From Verrucomicrobiota bacterium (GTDB lineage Bacteria > Verrucomicrobiota > Verrucomicrobiia > Chthoniobacterales > UBA10450), in the NCBI GenBank assembly GCA_003218785.1, contig QHOM01000218.1, forward strand, positions 1-5,627: a DNA stretch of 5,627 nucleotides, written 5' to 3'. Position 1 is the first letter of the stretch. Each line of letters begins with the position of its first letter. The notes under the pieces are model-generated. The model was given only the letters and a program-made list of their open reading frames with translations, ran no database searches and was not told the DNA's origin. Shown here piece after piece: positions 5,086 to 5,627 of the stretch. The position numbers and the translations under genes were made by a program.

Positions 5086-5627
5086 ATGAAAAAGCTACTC
5101 ATTCTCGGCGCTGGGACGGCCGGCACCATGATGGCGAACCGCCTGCGGAAAAAACTGCCCGCAAACAAATGGTCGATCGCGATCGTTGATCAATATCCGA
5201 AACATTATTATCAGCCCGGCTTTCTCTTCATGCCGTTCGGGATTTTTTCGGAGAAGGACGTCGTCAAACCGAAGCGAAAGTTTATTCCGCGAGATGTGGA
5301 TTACGTTGAAGGGGAAATTGACCGAATTCAGGCGGAACAAAATCGTGTTCTGCTGCGCTCAGGCGACTATCTCAATTACGATCTCTTGGTCATTGCAACC
5401 GGCGTAAAAACCGCTCCCGAGCAAACCGATGGGATGCTCGGCAACGATTGGCGCAAGCGTGTTTCCGATTTTTATACGTTTGAAGGCGCTTCGACGTTGC
5501 ATGGCGCGTTGTGCGACTGGAACGGCGGCAGACTCGTCGTGCATATCTCCGAGATGCCGATCAAATGTCCAGTGGCGGCTTTGGAATTTGCGTTTCTCGC
5601 CGATTGGTGGCTGACCGAACGCGGATT
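5086..5627 (+). CDS. Sulfide:quinone oxidoreductase-like NAD(P)/FAD flavoprotein (N-terminal part)
   Basis: The gene starts at ATG 5086 (MKKLLILGAGTAGTMMANRL) and runs off the right edge with 180 complete codons, about 40-45% of a typical family member. The FAD-binding Rossmann loop GAGTAG is at residues 8-13. QPGFLFMPFG at 43-52 and the second dinucleotide-fold motif YDLLVIATGVKT at 98-109 are typical of the SQR/FCSD branch of the disulfide-reductase-like flavoproteins. Cys161 in KCPVAALEFAF lies where these proteins often have a redox-active cysteine; Cys143 is also present. SQR enzymes oxidise sulfide and reduce membrane quinone. Telling a true SQR from related oxidoreductases needs the missing C-terminal half, including the second active cysteine and membrane-anchoring helices, so no gene symbol is given. 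No clear Shine-Dalgarno site precedes the start. Confidence 0.85.
   Translation, partial: MKKLLILGAGTAGTMMANRLRKKLPANKWSIAIVDQYPKHYYQPGFLFMPFGIFSEKDVVKPKRKFIPRDVDYVEGEIDRIQAEQNRVLLRSGDYLNYDLLVIATGVKTAPEQTDGMLGNDWRKRVSDFYTFEGASTLHGALCDWNGGRLVVHISEMPIKCPVAALEFAFLADWWLTERG

Overview
The window looks like a bacterial chromosome segment of moderate GC content, most plausibly from a soil-type Verrucomicrobia (Spartobacteria/Chthoniobacterales-like) or a nearby phylum. This placement is inferred from three things: the DUF4337 gene, the TPR-type protein tail at the left edge, and a four-helix-bundle (S23/IVS family) cassette with TTTGAGG-type flanking repeats. Strong Shine-Dalgarno sites are also scarce. 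No rRNA or tRNA gene is visible, so the lineage call stays tentative.

Layout. The left edge (2-217, +) is the C-terminal tail of a TPR-type protein. It converges on a long leftward block on the minus strand, read from 4112 down to 362. In transcription order this block is: a DUF4337 membrane protein, ruvC (Holliday junction resolvase), lipB (octanoyltransferase), an HTH-metallo-beta-lactamase fusion, a four-helix-bundle S23-family gene, and a divergent 3-hydroxyisobutyrate dehydrogenase-like oxidoreductase. Adjacent genes overlap by a few bases or sit 11 nt apart, so it looks like one operon. The S23 gene is the exception: it sits between inverted arrays of a 7-bp repeat and looks like an inserted cassette. 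To the right of a short divergent intergenic region lie, on the plus strand, a secreted, probably outer-membrane beta-barrel protein (4215-4916) and the start of a sulfide:quinone oxidoreductase-like flavoprotein (5086 to the edge).

How the genes relate. RuvC (recombination) and LipB (lipoate attachment) are housekeeping genes. The MBL protein and the dehydrogenase are probably small-molecule enzymes of unknown substrate. I see no single pathway uniting the operon.

The most interesting structure is the S23 cassette at about 1260-1674. Each arm holds four copies of a TTTGA-type heptad, in opposite orientation, including a perfect 14-bp inverted pair. The right arm supplies the stop codon of the MBL gene. 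The left arm encodes the C-terminal tail of the S23 protein and ends directly at the dehydrogenase start codon. This suggests a minimal repeat-bounded mobile or domesticated element that inserts between genes without breaking them.
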